Origin: Antedon mediterranea
Taxonomy: Eukaryota; Echinodermata; Crinoidea; Comatulida; Antedonidae
Length of the DNA stretch: 64,000 nucleotides
Assembly: GCF_964355755.1 (NCBI RefSeq)
Contig: NC_092670.1
Location: 26,649,795 to 26,713,794, forward strand
Direction of reading: 5' to 3'
Part shown: positions 38,901 to 44,482 of the stretch, one piece after another
Numbering within the stretch: the first letter of the stretch is position 1
Layout of the letters: every line of letters starts with the position of its first letter
Made by a program: the position numbers and the translations under genes
The notes under the pieces: generated by a model
What the model saw: the letters and a program-made list of their open reading frames with translations, nothing else
Database searches by the model: none
Told to the model about the DNA's origin: nothing

Positions 38901-41313
38901 TGGTAAATATGCTTCAGAATTGGATTTTTCAGATAATATGCTAGATTTTCTAAAATTATGCCTAGCATAAATGCTAGATGGGTCAAAATTATGCTTGATA
39001 GCATAATTATGCTAGATTTGGCCACTTGGGTTATTGTTAGCAAAAAAGGCGACGCTGTTGTATTTTACGTTCAGAATCACAGTAATGTTTGTAAATTTTT
39101 TGTTTGTTCAATAGTGCATACTATTGCATGCCATGTGTCCCACAATCGTCTAATCAAATGTCAGGATTTTTTTAGGTGTTATAAAAGATGATAATTTGTT
39201 TGTCATGAATTGGGCAGTTTGAAAACGAATTTGATTCATATTTTACTGTGATATCGCTTTGCATTTGGCTGCGCATGAAACGGAGCCTTGCATGGGTGGT
39301 GGATCGTCGGCCGGATCAATTCCGCCGGAGCCTATGCCTTGTAAAGGTTACTTCTAAATTGAGGTTTTAGAGCAAAAGTACATCTAATTCGCGGCCTCCA
39401 ACACACTCGTGTATGTGACTTTGTGAATAAAGATGCTCCCAATGGCCGTTGAAATAGAATATTTTAATGGCAGGAGTATTTTTTGATAATTTACCAAGGT
39501 ATCTTAGAATTTCGTTTTTTCTCAAAATACTGTACATTTTGTTTTTATTTGTGTCGGCTTGTTTTAATTTTATACATTTAAATAACATGTGTGAATTTCT
39601 TAAAAATCTAAATCCATTTCAGGTCCATTTTAATGCTTTTTGATACAATACTTTGATACTCACCGATTTCTATAAAGCTGTTGACCCACAACCATCCAAT
39701 CAAATGACAAAAATCTATTTAGCAATAACATACTTTATACCTCAATTTAATTTCAACAGCATCAGCGGCAGCCACCTTATCTATCTCTCCTCGTAAAGTT
39801 CGCCAGATCAAAGACCCAATATTGGAAATGCTTCACATGATTCATAAAATTATTTTCATATGTCAACTGCCTCCAACACTCACTTACAACCCAAGGCGCC
39901 GTGTTATCGAGTGTTTCAAGAGAGCACTATTTTCCCCACAAAGTAGCTCAGTCAATCTTAAGAATGAACTCAAGAAAGTGATAACGGGGAGTAAAGACTT
40001 GGTGGATTTGAACTTTGGATTAGGCGAGGCATCATATCTATTTAATCAGGCTAGTCATGAACAGGCCTCTTTGCAGGTAACTGGCGAAAAACCAGGTAAA
40101 TTATTTTGCACAATTTTGCTTCTAATATTCTGTAAAATGTTCGATACAAGTAATTGATGCTTCCATGTCCTTACAATGGATGAATTCAATTGTCCATTTT
40201 GTCAATAATTTTGTCTTCGAAAGATTTAATTTTATTTGAAGTTACATTGTCAAAGCGCTAAGTTCACAATTTTTGAGTGATAGATTACTCTCGAGCACAA
40301 TATTGGTGTAATCTGGTTACCATTGACCAGTCACTTTTCAAAAGATGCCTTTTGTCATTGTCATACAAATGGATGACTGCTATTATAAATAGGTTTTGGT
40401 AGGAATGATAGTGGTCAATGCAGTGTTCCTGTGGAAGAACTTTGGGAGGTGCTTATACAAATAGAGAAAACAAATTTCTTGCAAGGGACTACAAATTTAA
40501 AGAGTGTATATTTTATTAAGTTGAGTTATGTTTTATCATCATCACCCTACAGTGTTCATACATCACTATTAACAGGGCTGAAAGACATAAATATAATATA
40601 ATACACAGGCAAAAATCTACATTAGCAAAAATACAAAATTTAGATATTAGTGATATTTGACAATTTCTTTTGATGGAAACATACAAACGAATAAAAAAAA
40701 TATCAACAGAACCATCAACTTTACACAGTGAGTAACGTTTATATGGCAGACGATTAACAAAACCATTTTTAGTAATATTTACCCTCCCCCTTGATATAGA
40801 AAATTAAGCTGGAACAGAAATTTGAATACCATGACAAATTTAGTTCAAATCATTTACACCTATCTGCTAAATTAATGAGAATGACTTATAATAAATAATA
40901 AAACCGAGTAAAATCGACAAAACTTATGAACACGTTGTAATGTCGCATACAGTAATACTGTAGTTATTGAGTTTGACCAAAAATTAGATTTAACTATTTA
41001 AAAAAGCCTAATTATATTCAATGGGTTTTCGGTTGGTTTTTGTTGTTTTATGTTAGCAAAATCATTGTTCAAGTTTTAATGACATTTAATTTTTGATTTT
41101 TCAGCATACAGTACAACGGATCTTCATGACCCAGAAATTGGTATAACATATGAACAACTTTACACATTTATAGAAAGTGTTTTAAAGGAATGTGGTTATT
41201 ACAACATGTCACCAAATGCTAGAAATCGAACTATACCTCTTGCTCCTATAACAGGTTCGGCACCGAGGTTCTTAAAACAAGCTTCACTTGAAGCATCAGT
41301 GTTGGAAATGTAA
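1187..41313 (+). CDS. NEK10: NEK10-type NIMA-related protein kinase, kinase domain to C-terminus (14 exons, 5'-incomplete)
   Basis: Fourteen exons with GT-AG borders and matching phases give a closed frame of 637 codons plus stop. Order: kinase N-lobe from the ALKEI lysine strand (E1), hinge MELIEGAPL (E2), catalytic loop HRDLTPNN (E3), DFG and activation loop (E4), CPEII and ADIWALGC (E5), end of C-lobe CLTP..RPDI (E6-E7), charged helix LEKKLAREKKR (E7), Ser-rich linkers (E8-E12), conserved block RKVRQIKDPI..HKIIFICQLPP (E13), and GITYEQL..ECGYYN at the end (E14). The family is known for N-terminal armadillo repeats, a coiled coil and then the kinase; the repeats and the glycine loop should lie upstream of the window. 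HRDLTPNN, the SS-rich tail and the QLPP block are, as I remember them, specific to NEK10. NEK10 is known from ciliated cells and DNA-damage checkpoint signalling. Introns hold nearly all the mobile elements listed here. Confidence 0.92.
1764..3290. repeat. 45-bp minisatellite with 37-bp short monomers
   Basis: About 1.5 kb of tandem copies built on GTGGTAGTACCATAGTCTG and ACTGTAACTATAGCAT. The full monomer is 45 bp; a short form of 37 bp lacks GTACACAT. Three variants alternate: ACATCAGTACACATGTCTG at the left edge, then ACACATGTGTGG and ACACATGTCTGG. From about 2430 they form a three-monomer higher-order unit. Because 45 is a multiple of 3, long frames are open by chance. It lies in the intron between E1 and E2. 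Confidence 0.95.
3985..4205 (-). mobile_element. 3' end of a non-LTR retroposon with (AAAAT)n tail
   Basis: Read on the minus strand, a unique segment (ATGGGCTGGCTAGGCC, then GCCGCCCAGAGGCGAGAGC) ends in GTTGATAAGTTATAAAATAAAATAAAAT-type short repeats. A low-complexity A-rich 3' tail of this kind is typical of LINE or SINE 3' ends. No coding remains. The family is unidentified. Confidence 0.4.
4691..4812 (+). CDS. NEK10: NEK10 exon E2: hinge region
   Basis: The acceptor is TTTTTTATAG and the donor GTATGTAT. The first codon (AAT) is split with E1 and gives ..FKE-N-DKLYVVMELIEGAP. The exon continues LYEHFSSLKEK and ends EERIWNIFIQ in phase 0. MELIEGAPL is the hinge and start of helix D. Confidence 0.92.
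4956..6440 (+). mobile_element. Helentron-like non-autonomous repeat, copy 1
   Basis: The 5' end is CTAGATTTAATTCG with a perfect palindrome: TAATTCGTCA (4964-4973), loop CTA, TGACGAATTA (4977-4986). Next comes the tag AGGTTATATGCAT at 4988-5000. The 3' end is a perfect hairpin at 6412-6440 whose arms are the same 13 bases around the loop ATC. The body between is non-coding and rich in GCGC words (5820-6230), shared with copies 6 and 7. Asymmetric terminal inverted repeats plus a 3' stem-loop are the known signature of Helentrons and their non-autonomous derivatives. Assignment to that group is inference; no Rep/helicase gene is present. Confidence 0.6.
5302..5367 (-). repeat. tRNA-like segment inside Helentron-like copy 1
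   Basis: On the minus strand, GGCTCGATGGTCTGTGC looks like a D arm/A box, and 30 bases later GAGATCGAGTCTCAC looks like a T arm/B box. No CCA-less acceptor stem of 7 bp can be closed with confidence, so this is more likely a SINE head or degraded tRNA copy than a working tRNA. Confidence 0.35.
7213..7315 (+). CDS. NEK10: NEK10 exon E3: catalytic loop
   Basis: The acceptor is TTTGCTCAG and the donor GTAAGTATG. It encodes MVLALRYLHREKKIVHRDL, then TPNNIMLDENDKVVI; exit phase is 1. HRD is present with the catalytic aspartate and the metal-binding second Asn of PNN. The lysine normal in Ser/Thr kinases (HRDLK) is threonine here, as I recall for NEK10 in general. Confidence 0.93.
7442..7520 (+). 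CDS. NEK10: NEK10 exon E4: DFG and activation loop
   Basis: The acceptor is TCATTCTCAAG and the donor GTAAGATA; the preceding intron is only 126 bp. Residues: T-DFGLAKQNHPDSSKMTSIVG then TILYN; the exit codon TG|T gives Cys with E5. DFG binds metal. The MTSIVGTILY segment is the activation loop with candidate phospho-acceptor Thr and Ser. Confidence 0.92.
7590..9115. mobile_element. Possible Tigger/pogo-type DNA transposon remnant
   Basis: The left edge reads TACAGTTGAACCTCC followed by GAATGGCCACC and AAGCGGCCATCTCCCGG. Similar GGCCGC and AGCAGCCACCTCCCG words occur near 8968-9075. A CAGTTGAACCTC start is common to a widespread Tc1/mariner-like (pogo/Tigger) group. I cannot find a clean right terminus or a transposase frame, so the boundaries are loose. 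It lies in the E4-E5 intron. Nothing else is recognised in this 1.9-kb intron. Confidence 0.3.
9482..9611 (+). CDS. NEK10: NEK10 exon E5: P+1 loop and C-lobe
   Basis: The acceptor is TTGTTCTTATAG and the donor GTACAAAC. It encodes C-PEIIQNEPYGEKADIWALGC, then ILYQMCTLEAPFYSQNM and LALAKT; exit phase 0. CPE replaces APE. DIWALGC carries the conserved helix F aspartate. Confidence 0.93.
9992..10062 (+). CDS. NEK10: NEK10 exon E6: C-lobe
   Basis: The acceptor is AATTATTAG and the donor GTAAGTATT. Residues IVKGEYQPLREGTYSDKIGK then VIA; the last codon is split AT|G with E7, across a 12.2-kb intron packed with nested mobile elements. Confidence 0.9.
10472..11617 (+). CDS. Internally deleted LINE protein: endonuclease start fused in frame to the YVDD end of reverse transcriptase
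   Basis: An intact 381-residue frame. Residues about 15-130 match the start of an apurinic-type endonuclease of a Jockey/CR1-like LINE (LLTNVRSIRNKVDEF, then AVVTETWL and GGGVSVY). At about residue 130 it jumps to WKYVDDLTL, the catalytic YVDD box of reverse transcriptase, then VSLDDLDDWCKANNM, LGVTIQDNMKWDMH and YIRPILEYACPVWHG. The rest of the endonuclease and the RT fingers and palm are missing, yet the frame is kept. The start Met is the first in frame; upstream sequence is not recognised. It cannot be autonomous. Sense to NEK10 in the E6-E7 intron; a 270-bp 3' region and poly(A) follow. Confidence 0.8.
   Translation: MNTKNMNINVFSCPKILLTNVRSIRNKVDEFEATLSKYKIDLAVVTETWLNAETENLATIPGYQHFNKMRVGRKGGGVSVYSVDRLIMNHTEHHDQCNFECLWCCITIPNNIRRLKHLYVGAIYYPPAAAEEGRWKYVDDLTLGEVVKKNNNSHLQVSLDDLDDWCKANNMLPKLSKCHVMTINFLRNASEFQPFTLNNTILECVGNLKLLGVTIQDNMKWDMHVTDIVSKASRKMFALFVMRRSRASVNDLIKVFCCYIRPILEYACPVWHGAITKKLAHKIEAVQKRALRTILGKNYISYDLALEETQLLSLAARRESLVLSFGQGLIKSTLHRDMLPPCRKRKLNLRSNGGNLEVPKCKTDRYKRSAVPYIVNLLNSK
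11618..11917 (+). mobile_element. 3' UTR and poly(A) tail of the deleted LINE
   Basis: AT-rich trailer after the stop codon, with ATACCGAAATAAAA at 11880-11893 and about 28 A bases to 11917. A poly(A) tail marks target-primed insertion of a retrotranscript. The tail abuts, at 11919, Ty3/gypsy integrase sequence on the other strand, so the LINE inserted into the gypsy element or next to its broken end. Confidence 0.8.
11919..13330 (-). pseudogene. Ty3/gypsy retrotransposon remnant, Gag joined to integrase
   Basis: Minus strand, reading from 13330 down. A purine-rich Glu/Lys region comes first. Then a SCAN-like Gag domain (12990-12830; RWMELSEVKDIKGF, LACCSKDHTIFLRERKPKD). Then a retroviral-type zinc knuckle near 12690-12645 with spacing CX4CX4HX4C rather than CX2CX4HX4C. 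After frameshifts comes integrase zinc-finger sequence (CDICQ) and the integrase core IGEPFQKVGIDLVGPI..LVDYITRYPEAEP..LSDQGSQF at 12154-11919. Protease, RT and RNase H are absent. Stops and shifts make it a pseudogene. Confidence 0.75.
14803..15573. repeat. Nested inverted repeat inside element H
   Basis: GGGCCGCCGACAAGTTGAGC near 14804 and its complement GCTCAACTT preceded by CACTTGTCGGCGG near 15550-15573 face each other. Inside them TTTCTATGAAACG (14831-14843) and CGTTTCATAGAAA (15515-15527) also pair. This indicates another foldback insertion. No clear target duplication was found. Confidence 0.5.
15636..15735. repeat. ACCATGGAGGTA hairpin cluster
   Basis: The word AAACCATGGAGGT (or a close variant) occurs three times between 15640 and 15695. 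The last pairs with TACCTCCATGGT at about 15711-15722 to form a 12-bp perfect stem around AAATCTATTTTA. Related words are at 14707 and 61350 (GGAGGTATAAATTACCTCC). It looks like the terminal motif of a small MITE family. Confidence 0.45.
16168..17495 (+). mobile_element. Helitron, copy 1 (non-autonomous)
   Basis: Starts TCTATATATAAATT and ends with a hairpin CTAGAGGGGGAGC / GCTCACCCTCTAG (17459-17471, 17483-17495; one mismatch) around GAGCGAAGCGA, finishing in CTAG. Host bases are A on the left and T on the right. The other arm of K keeps the empty site TGTTA|TAATA at 20565-20566 (reverse strand), so nothing was duplicated: the expected Helitron pattern of 5'-TC, 3'-hairpin-CTRR and an A|T target. 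The body has a C17 run near 17029 and no Rep/helicase gene. Confidence 0.85.
18313..20364. mobile_element. Foldback element J with 8-9 bp target duplication
   Basis: Ends GGGTAGTAACAAAGTGCG and, from the right, GAGTGTTGACAAAGTGCG; both continue into GAGGCAGCGAGGCACGCG. Flanks are TGCTGTTCA at 18304-18312 and 20365-20373. The left arm of K holds the uninterrupted site (GGCTGTTCA, reverse strand, near 17665-17673). Arms pair as 18313-18480 with 20225-20364 and about 18500-18780 with 18980-19330. Tandem GCGAGGCA words fill the tips. Duplication length fits hAT (8) or Mutator-like (9) elements. About 0.9 kb (19331-20224) is present only on the right side. Confidence 0.7.
19331..20224. other. Unpaired segment inside foldback J, origin unknown
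   Basis: This stretch has no partner in the left arm of J, so it is either an extra insertion or an original loop segment. It holds overlapping open frames of 75-80 codons around 19540-19825 and a G+C-richer part (19560-19940) with no motif I recognise. No clean terminal repeats were found. Confidence 0.35.
21230..22101 (-). mobile_element. Helentron-like repeat, copy 3 (3' end degraded)
   Basis: On the minus strand the 5' end reads CTAGATTTGAACTCGTC and the tag is AGTTTATCCACA (near 22060-22075). The body shares GATTGATCATAGATTAAAA with copies 2 and 4, and GGCCACGCAAATTT-type sequence. No matching 3' hairpin is visible around 21230-21310, where it joins the end of copy 2. No coding sequence. 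Confidence 0.5.
22241..22390 (+). CDS. NEK10: NEK10 exon E7: end of kinase domain and following charged helix
   Basis: The acceptor is TTGATGTTTTCAG and the donor GTAAGAAT. After the split Met codon: CLTPKQDNRPDIIGVASAIS then EEIMVHMDMLNNKHIG and LEKKLAREKKRTHK. RPDI is the conserved arginine of helix I at the end of a kinase domain. The charged LEKKLAREKKR stretch starts the post-kinase region. The donor lies 13 bases from the hairpin of Helentron-like copy 4. Confidence 0.92.
22404..23503 (-). mobile_element. Helentron-like repeat, copy 4
   Basis: The 3' hairpin is perfect: GGTTATCCGC, loop ACTTG, GCGGATAACC (22404-22428). At the other end GCGGATAACC (23462-23471) repeats the tag 10/10. 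Next come the 5' stem arms AACTCGTC and GACGAGTT (23473-23494, six-base loop, reverse strand) and CTAG. A LINE 3' tail is inserted in the body (22832-23030). No coding sequence. Confidence 0.65.
22832..23030 (+). mobile_element. CR1/L2-like LINE 3' end
   Basis: GGGACCCCTCAGGATACAAAC, GAGGGTTATCCTTTGC, a T/G-rich middle with TTGTTGTTGTC, then GCAAGAAATAAAAACGGAAG. A related segment with the same order (GGACCCCTTCTGAAACAAAC to GGCAATAAATATTACAATT) lies at 58741-58892. This is the usual layout of a CR1/L2-type LINE 3' UTR. No coding part remains. Confidence 0.45.
24540..24830 (-). pseudogene. Possible degenerate Gag-like fragment
   Basis: On the minus strand, frames that shift into one another give MEERKAAIKISQRNKKGHLT, then KLIQKSEKQVVELEDIHEAF, then DEANVFRLRDECQTTIE. 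A helical, charged pattern with LTR..N and a LE..H..F block resembles the N-terminal Gag region of BEL/Pao-type retroelements. The family call is a guess from pattern only; several frame changes make it non-functional. Confidence 0.25.
24843..25511 (+). mobile_element. Helentron-like repeat, copy 5 (3' end missing)
   Basis: Starts CTAGAATTTAATTTG with palindrome TAATTTGTCA / TGACGAATTA (24851-24873; one T-G wobble) and tag AGGTTATCATTT from 24875. The body matches copy 6 (GGTGAAATTACGGGA, AACTTGA..GAC, AATTTCGAAAGATAATGAA). Part of the body is duplicated at 25345-25511. It runs straight into the MULE transposase segment, and no 3' hairpin is found, so it is truncated or interrupted there. Confidence 0.5.
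25512..26896 (-). pseudogene. FLYWCH zinc finger plus MULE transposase, one premature stop
   Basis: Two exons. Exon 1 (26896-25943) starts MEFITNNKGGRKLCYDGYLY, a FLYWCH-type finger ending VSEHNHAA. A single TAA at 26522-26524 interrupts it; the frame is open on both sides. After it: MKTFDDRDFLIHDAIIG, then the MULE core with WFMDGTFKTSPKLYKQLYVI, LINMDFEVSMMGEL and CFYHLTQSSWRKLQTLGL. The Asp in MDGTF and in NMDFE fit the catalytic DDE set. The donor GTATGTTATC and an acceptor (TTTTATCTAG) join LPPDK to VKEGMQHLRENSPEVLEDFL..FDTTYVNGTY, stop at 25512. Antisense to NEK10. It could be the source of Mutator-type mobility; that is inference. Confidence 0.8.
27190..27480 (+). mobile_element. Retroposon 3' region (copy of 46045-46230)
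   Basis: CCCTCTATTCACCAGCC, a GGCAGCGCTTGCCTGA palindrome-like word, (ATCT)n, then TAAGTGTTGCCCGAAAGCTC and TTACTTTATCGTTTTGATTT. The reverse complement of the same order is at 46045-46230. The following ATTTCTCATTCTCACAG stretch (27495-27540) recurs at 44546-44582. It resembles a LINE 3' UTR; the family is not identified. Confidence 0.45.
27579..29015 (+). mobile_element. Helitron, copy 2 (non-autonomous)
   Basis: Starts TCTATATATAAATTTACG after host A. It ends with a perfect 13-bp hairpin CTAGATGGTACGC / GCGTACCATCTAG (28979-28991, 29003-29015) around GAGCGAAGCGA, then host T. The CGAGAACCATC word before the hairpin is shared with copy 1. The body matches copy 3 on the opposite strand at 55503-57334. 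No Rep/helicase gene. It sits 90 bp upstream of NEK10 E8 and contributes much of the intron end. Confidence 0.82.
29106..29234 (+). CDS. NEK10: NEK10 exon E8
   Basis: The acceptor is CTTCTCAATTCAG and the donor GTAAGTTA; phase 2 on both sides. It encodes K-HFHEANVNMQNYQRLFIAS then QERYDKLVNLASSGGAYSL and KSET. The GGAYSLKSE segment matches, from memory, the NEK10 post-kinase motif of form SSGAASLKSE. Confidence 0.88.
29649..29740 (+). CDS. NEK10: NEK10 exon E9, with tandem CAG acceptors
   Basis: The acceptor sits in GGCCAGCAGCAGCAGTG, so three-base choices (NAGNAG) are possible. The first gives D-SSSDVFESADESNTPINQRV then VGSYNMLKST. Donor GTAAGCAA; exit phase 1. Acidic, Ser-rich linker with no domain. 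Confidence 0.8.
30225..31640 (+). pseudogene. Degenerate LINE: endonuclease and reverse transcriptase pieces
   Basis: Frames that shift give endonuclease sequence (GLSVNNRWCNNVRGVS, FRPFYLPREFNKLFVTLVY, LGDINHC, VDKPTRGNNILDQCY, and SITNSDHSVV with the SDH catalytic triplet). RT sequence follows (VNKRKACGPDGI, DFRPVV, YADDTVIVG near 31588-31617). Several stops and frameshifts. Same general LINE type as 10472-11617, and it retains the segments that element has lost. Sense to NEK10 in the E9-E10 intron. Confidence 0.7.
31700..31980. repeat. Short minisatellite with AGCCAGTGGTTA words
   Basis: Imperfect units of about 34 bp with the pattern TAGCCAGTGGTTAAGAC and CTGGTGGTTACCC. Three units make a longer block of about 100 bp present nearly twice (from about 31786 and 31885). 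It follows the degenerate LINE. No coding. Confidence 0.65.
32294..32368 (+). CDS. NEK10: NEK10 exon E10 (75 bp, phase 1-1)
   Basis: The acceptor is CATTACAG and the donor GTAAGCAA. It encodes E-SGIVDDETSSSEDSLESSTN then STVL. Acidic Ser-rich segment comparable, from memory, to the DDELD..SSSS stretch of vertebrate NEK10. Both splice phases are 1, so it can be skipped without a shift. Confidence 0.78.
32706..32816 (+). CDS. NEK10: NEK10 exon E11 (111 bp, phase 1-1)
   Basis: The acceptor is TTCTTTTAG, with a second CAG three bases on, and the donor is GTAAATAT. Residues ANLSLSRNRGSLNHARPP then KTTSNDSALRRHGMVDLM. Basic Ser-rich linker. Confidence 0.75.
33940..35430. repeat. 16-bp minisatellite GGTAGTTGTTCTAGAG, about 90 copies
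   Basis: Nearly 1.5 kb of tandem GGTAGTTGTTCTAGAG with variants TCCTAGAG, GGTGATTG and a 15-bp form TTCTAGGGGTAGTTG. The variants are interleaved, not segregated. The edges are more diverged (33940-33990, 35340-35430). In the E11-E12 intron. CTAGAG palindromic steps recur every unit. Confidence 0.95.
35465..35724 (+). mobile_element. tRNA-derived SINE with duplicated B box and poly(A)
   Basis: The head GAGCTGTAGCTTGGTGGTTA (A box) is followed by GGTCCCGGGTTCAATCCTGA (B box); the latter is repeated at once, a 23-bp duplication. The body ends GTTGGATGAGTATGAATA and about 24 A bases. It lies just after the 16-bp minisatellite. A typical RNA polymerase III retroposon. Confidence 0.75.
36563..36883 (-). 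other. Unrecognised 106-codon open frame in intron
   Basis: An open frame with a balanced composition in an AT-rich intron (contains LNQKLKQAAVIVLRTDSF and HFHAAALARYVPLG). I do not recognise it. It may be a decayed element or chance. No promoter or splice support. Confidence 0.2.
37310..37447 (+). CDS. NEK10: NEK10 exon E12 (138 bp, phase 1-1)
   Basis: The acceptor is TGTCAATTTGCAG and the donor GTAAGTTC. Residues AVNKVLSNQLSPVEGGFSGE then RTIQRSISGSYVETKRRQNS and STRNR. The RSISGS stretch has the look of a phospho-motif also seen, from memory, in NEK10 (KRSFSASGG). Confidence 0.82.
38850..39020. repeat. Irregular ATTATGCTAGAT repeat
   Basis: At least eight ATGCTAG(AT) words at uneven spacing separated by A/T-rich spacers (TCAAAAATATGC, GGGTCAAAATTATGC). 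Not a fixed-period tandem array. Unidentified; possibly the decayed arm of a small element. Confidence 0.55.
39760..40095 (+). CDS. NEK10: NEK10 exon E13: conserved C-terminal block
   Basis: The acceptor is AATTTCAACAG and the donor GTAAATTA; phase 1-1. It encodes SAAATLSISPRKVRQIKDPI, then LEMLHMIHKIIFICQLPPTL, RRRVIECFKRALFSPQSS, NLKNELKKVITGS and more, ending GEKP. The RKVRQI-DPI, HKIIFI-QLPP and RRVIE-FK blocks are the best match outside the kinase to NEK10 as I remember it. Confidence 0.92.
41105..41313 (+). CDS. NEK10: NEK10 exon E14: C-terminus and stop
   Basis: The acceptor is GATTTTTCAG. Residues AYSTTDLHDPEIGITYEQLY, then TFIESVLKECGYYNMSPNA, ending SLEASVLEM and TAA at 41311-41313. 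EIGITYEQ and GYYN match the family's end. The stop lies inside ATGTAAGCC, which also reads as a donor, so a further alternative exon cannot be excluded. Confidence 0.88.
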
Positions 41314-44300
41314 GCCTATATAGATTGTTTTCAGTGATGTCATATTTTTCCCACAGTACTTAGTAAGCTGCCATCTTGGTGGAAAACATTTGGCTTTGCG
41401 AAAGCCTTTTGTGTTTTGTGTTTATAGCTGTCGTCTATATAATATAACTCGCTTTCTCTCTAAACATTTTAAAAAGTAATCGCTCACCGTAAATGCTAGG
41501 CCAAGGTTATAATGTCCCGCCGGCTTTGACACCCTTATTCTCTCTGGTCACGCGTCATATACCTTTTTATATTTCAATCTGTTTTCATCCCACCAAAATG
41601 GCGTATGTGATGCCATGTGCAAAACAATCTATTGTGGCAAAGAGTGCTTAATTCTGCTTGCTTATTTATAGGGTGTACCTACTGTATAAACTAATCTAAA
41701 TGTATGAATAACACAGTTGACAAATTCAATGATTTAAATTTTTATATGAAATAACCGAGTGTTTTAACCTCAGTATTTAATCTTAGTGTCAGGATTTTTA
41801 AAAATGTTACTGGATTACATGGTTGGTTGGTTGGTTGGTTGGTTGGTGGAGTATTATACTGTTGGCTGTACATATAGATATGTGTACCAAAAGAATTGGA
41901 TTTATCCTTTTTTTATCCTATTGTAGCATATCGACAACTGCTGTTATTTAGAGTAATAGAAATGTTTGTGAATCAGAAAAGAACAACCAATTATTACAAC
42001 TTGAACCATTGAAAACATAATACCAAAGCAACTGTAGTTACCTACAAAGTACAGTATAAAGCTAGAAAATGTTCATACAGTCATATTTTTTATTGTGGAA
42101 ATCTAAATAAATGAGGTTGATCCTTAAAAGTTGCCAGAAGCCAGTCTGCCTGAAAATTGTGAAAGCTTCTTGATGCTGCAACTTAGACTAGGACATGTTT
42201 TGCAGATATCTTAATATAGATTTAAAGGCCGGTTTATGATAATGAACGATGATAAATAGATAGATCGAACTAAAACTATAGAATTTATACTGTAGTCAAT
42301 GAAAAAATTTAATAAACTGATGTCATGGCCAGTAATGAATAATAAAATCGCTATGCTACAACGATTTTGTTCTTACTGTTGATGAGGGATATTAAACTGA
42401 CAAATTTTGACATTAAAACACTTTTTCATCTCAGTGTAATATAAACTTATTCCAAATAAGCTAAAAGGATAATTTTTCCCGTCTCCAAAATTGTATTACA
42501 TATTTAATGTGCACAGTTCCTTGAAAGCTATATGCAAATATAAAACACCTTGAAAAATACATTATACCCTCATACATCGTTAAATCAGTATTTAGAAAAA
42601 GAACCAGTCTTTTGCATTGTTATACAGTTATTAAGTTGGGTTCAGATTGATAATCACTTAGTTTTTTATTACAAAATTGCAACATAACATAATGCTGTGT
42701 GTCTTTAATATGCTGTATTTAGTTATAGTAGTAGAGGTGGCTTGTTTGCCTTTATTTGTATGACCAATGCTATTTTGGATAAGTAAAATATTTAATTTTG
42801 TGCCTTAATATTTTTGGTATGTATATTTAAACTGCATGTTCATGGGATATAACTTACACTGTATCAGCATTCCATTATTTATTTTTTATCTCTGGTATTT
42901 TTCCCAAATAGTTTTATTATCCTGTGAATTGTTTTTTAAATCTGTATAAATAAAATGTGATAAACAGTACTAAATATTATACTAGGGTTCATTATCATAT
43001 GAAATTAGTATGTACCACTACTATCCATCCAAAATTAAGTGCCAATGAACATTTTAATTATGTGATTAACATAATTGTTACATGCATCTTGTATTCATTA
43101 TGATTCGGTTATGTACTGTAAGTGTAAATCTTAAACCTGTGTGTAAATAGTATGTATCTGGTCAGATGTTTTGCCCTACTCTGACGCCAAGCTTTTTCCA
43201 CAGTATGTATACAATTATCCTTTTGCTATGCAAGATTTTTTACTGATTTGCGTTTGAAAATCAAGCTGTAGTGCGTGCCATCTATAACTACTTCGCATCC
43301 AGAGTTGGAGCACTGCTTTTTTTTAATGGCCGAATTTCCAGGCCTAACCATTCGTCAGTGATTTAAAATGGATAAAATAAAATTTTATTTTAGAACAGTT
43401 AGGTTAGGAACGAATGTTTTAAATTTATTAAATGAAAATTGGCTGCTCTAATTATTTTATTGGAGCCGAGTTCATCCAACTCATAAACATTATTTGCATA
43501 ATGTATATAGGACTAAGAAACATGCCTAAATTAAATGTATGATCTTACATCACTATACGGTACTATAGCGTAAAGTACCATACATTTAATGAATATGTAT
43601 AATCTAACAATAGTATGATATTGTACTATAAATTGTAATTTGTGTTATATAACTTTGTAGTTATTATACAGTACAAATATAATACACAGTATTCTTATAG
43701 ATAGGTTTAAGCTAAAATATATTATATATATATAAACTACTTTAAATGAAATTATTTTTTAAAAGAGAGTTATATTTAAGATTAAAAGTTGTATTTGCAT
43801 CTCCAGATAAAGTATTAAATTATTAGACTTGAATAAAATTGATGCAAATACTGTATGTATTAGTCAGTGAAGCCGACAACACCTTGAATTCAACCGGCAA
43901 GTGGTAGAGCCACTACTTCATATTTAGAATTTAGTATTTGTGGTGTTTATTGGTTTTGTCTTTATGTACTTAAGTCAGCTATACAAATTCTAGGAAACAG
44001 TTAAAATTATGGTCCGTCAAAATATTATTTTTAATACTATTATTTACCTTTGAGTTCCGTCCAATGATTTTCTAGTTGTGGATATATGTTCATTTTAATT
44101 GATATACTTGAAACACTAAGGTCATAATTAATTTCATTTCATTTTTTTTAGTATTTACTTAAAATTTTATTTGGTGCATATATTTTTAGTTATCTACATA
44201 ATATATTAAATGCTTTTATTCTCAATGTACTTAGTATAAAGTACAAATTTTGTCAGCGTAGGGCAAACATCTTACCAATTTGATCTCTTTTGCGTGTGCT

Positions 44301-44340
44301 TACAATTGAGCATGATTGCTGTTTCTCTATATCACGCCAA
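41314..44340 (+). other. Probable NEK10 3' UTR and AT-rich intergenic DNA
   Basis: No coding exon, element terminus or RNA gene recognised. An AATAAA inside TATAAATAAAATGTG near 42948 is one possible polyadenylation signal. A (GGTT)n run lies at 41821-41846. Sequence from 45000 to 46040 is similarly plain. Confidence 0.4.
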
Positions 44341-44347
44341 GGATGTT

Positions 44348-44478
44348 AGCCCTGCCTACACAATCAAACTAATTTGTGATGTGCACAAATATGGTAGTGA
44401 TATGATGTCCTCATGTCCATATTGAGCACATCACATATTTTTTGTTACATAAAGTTTTGATAGTCTATACAAAGCTTT
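44348..44478. mobile_element. Hairpin MITE, diverged copy
   Basis: Inverted halves (CACAATCAAAC..TGATGTGCACAAATATGG and CCATATTGAGCACATCACA..GTTTTGATAG) match the intact copy at 51411-51550. The termini are diverged (AAAGCTTTA at the right). A Tc1/mariner-type MITE is the likely source. Confidence 0.6.
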
Positions 44479-44482
44479 AAAG

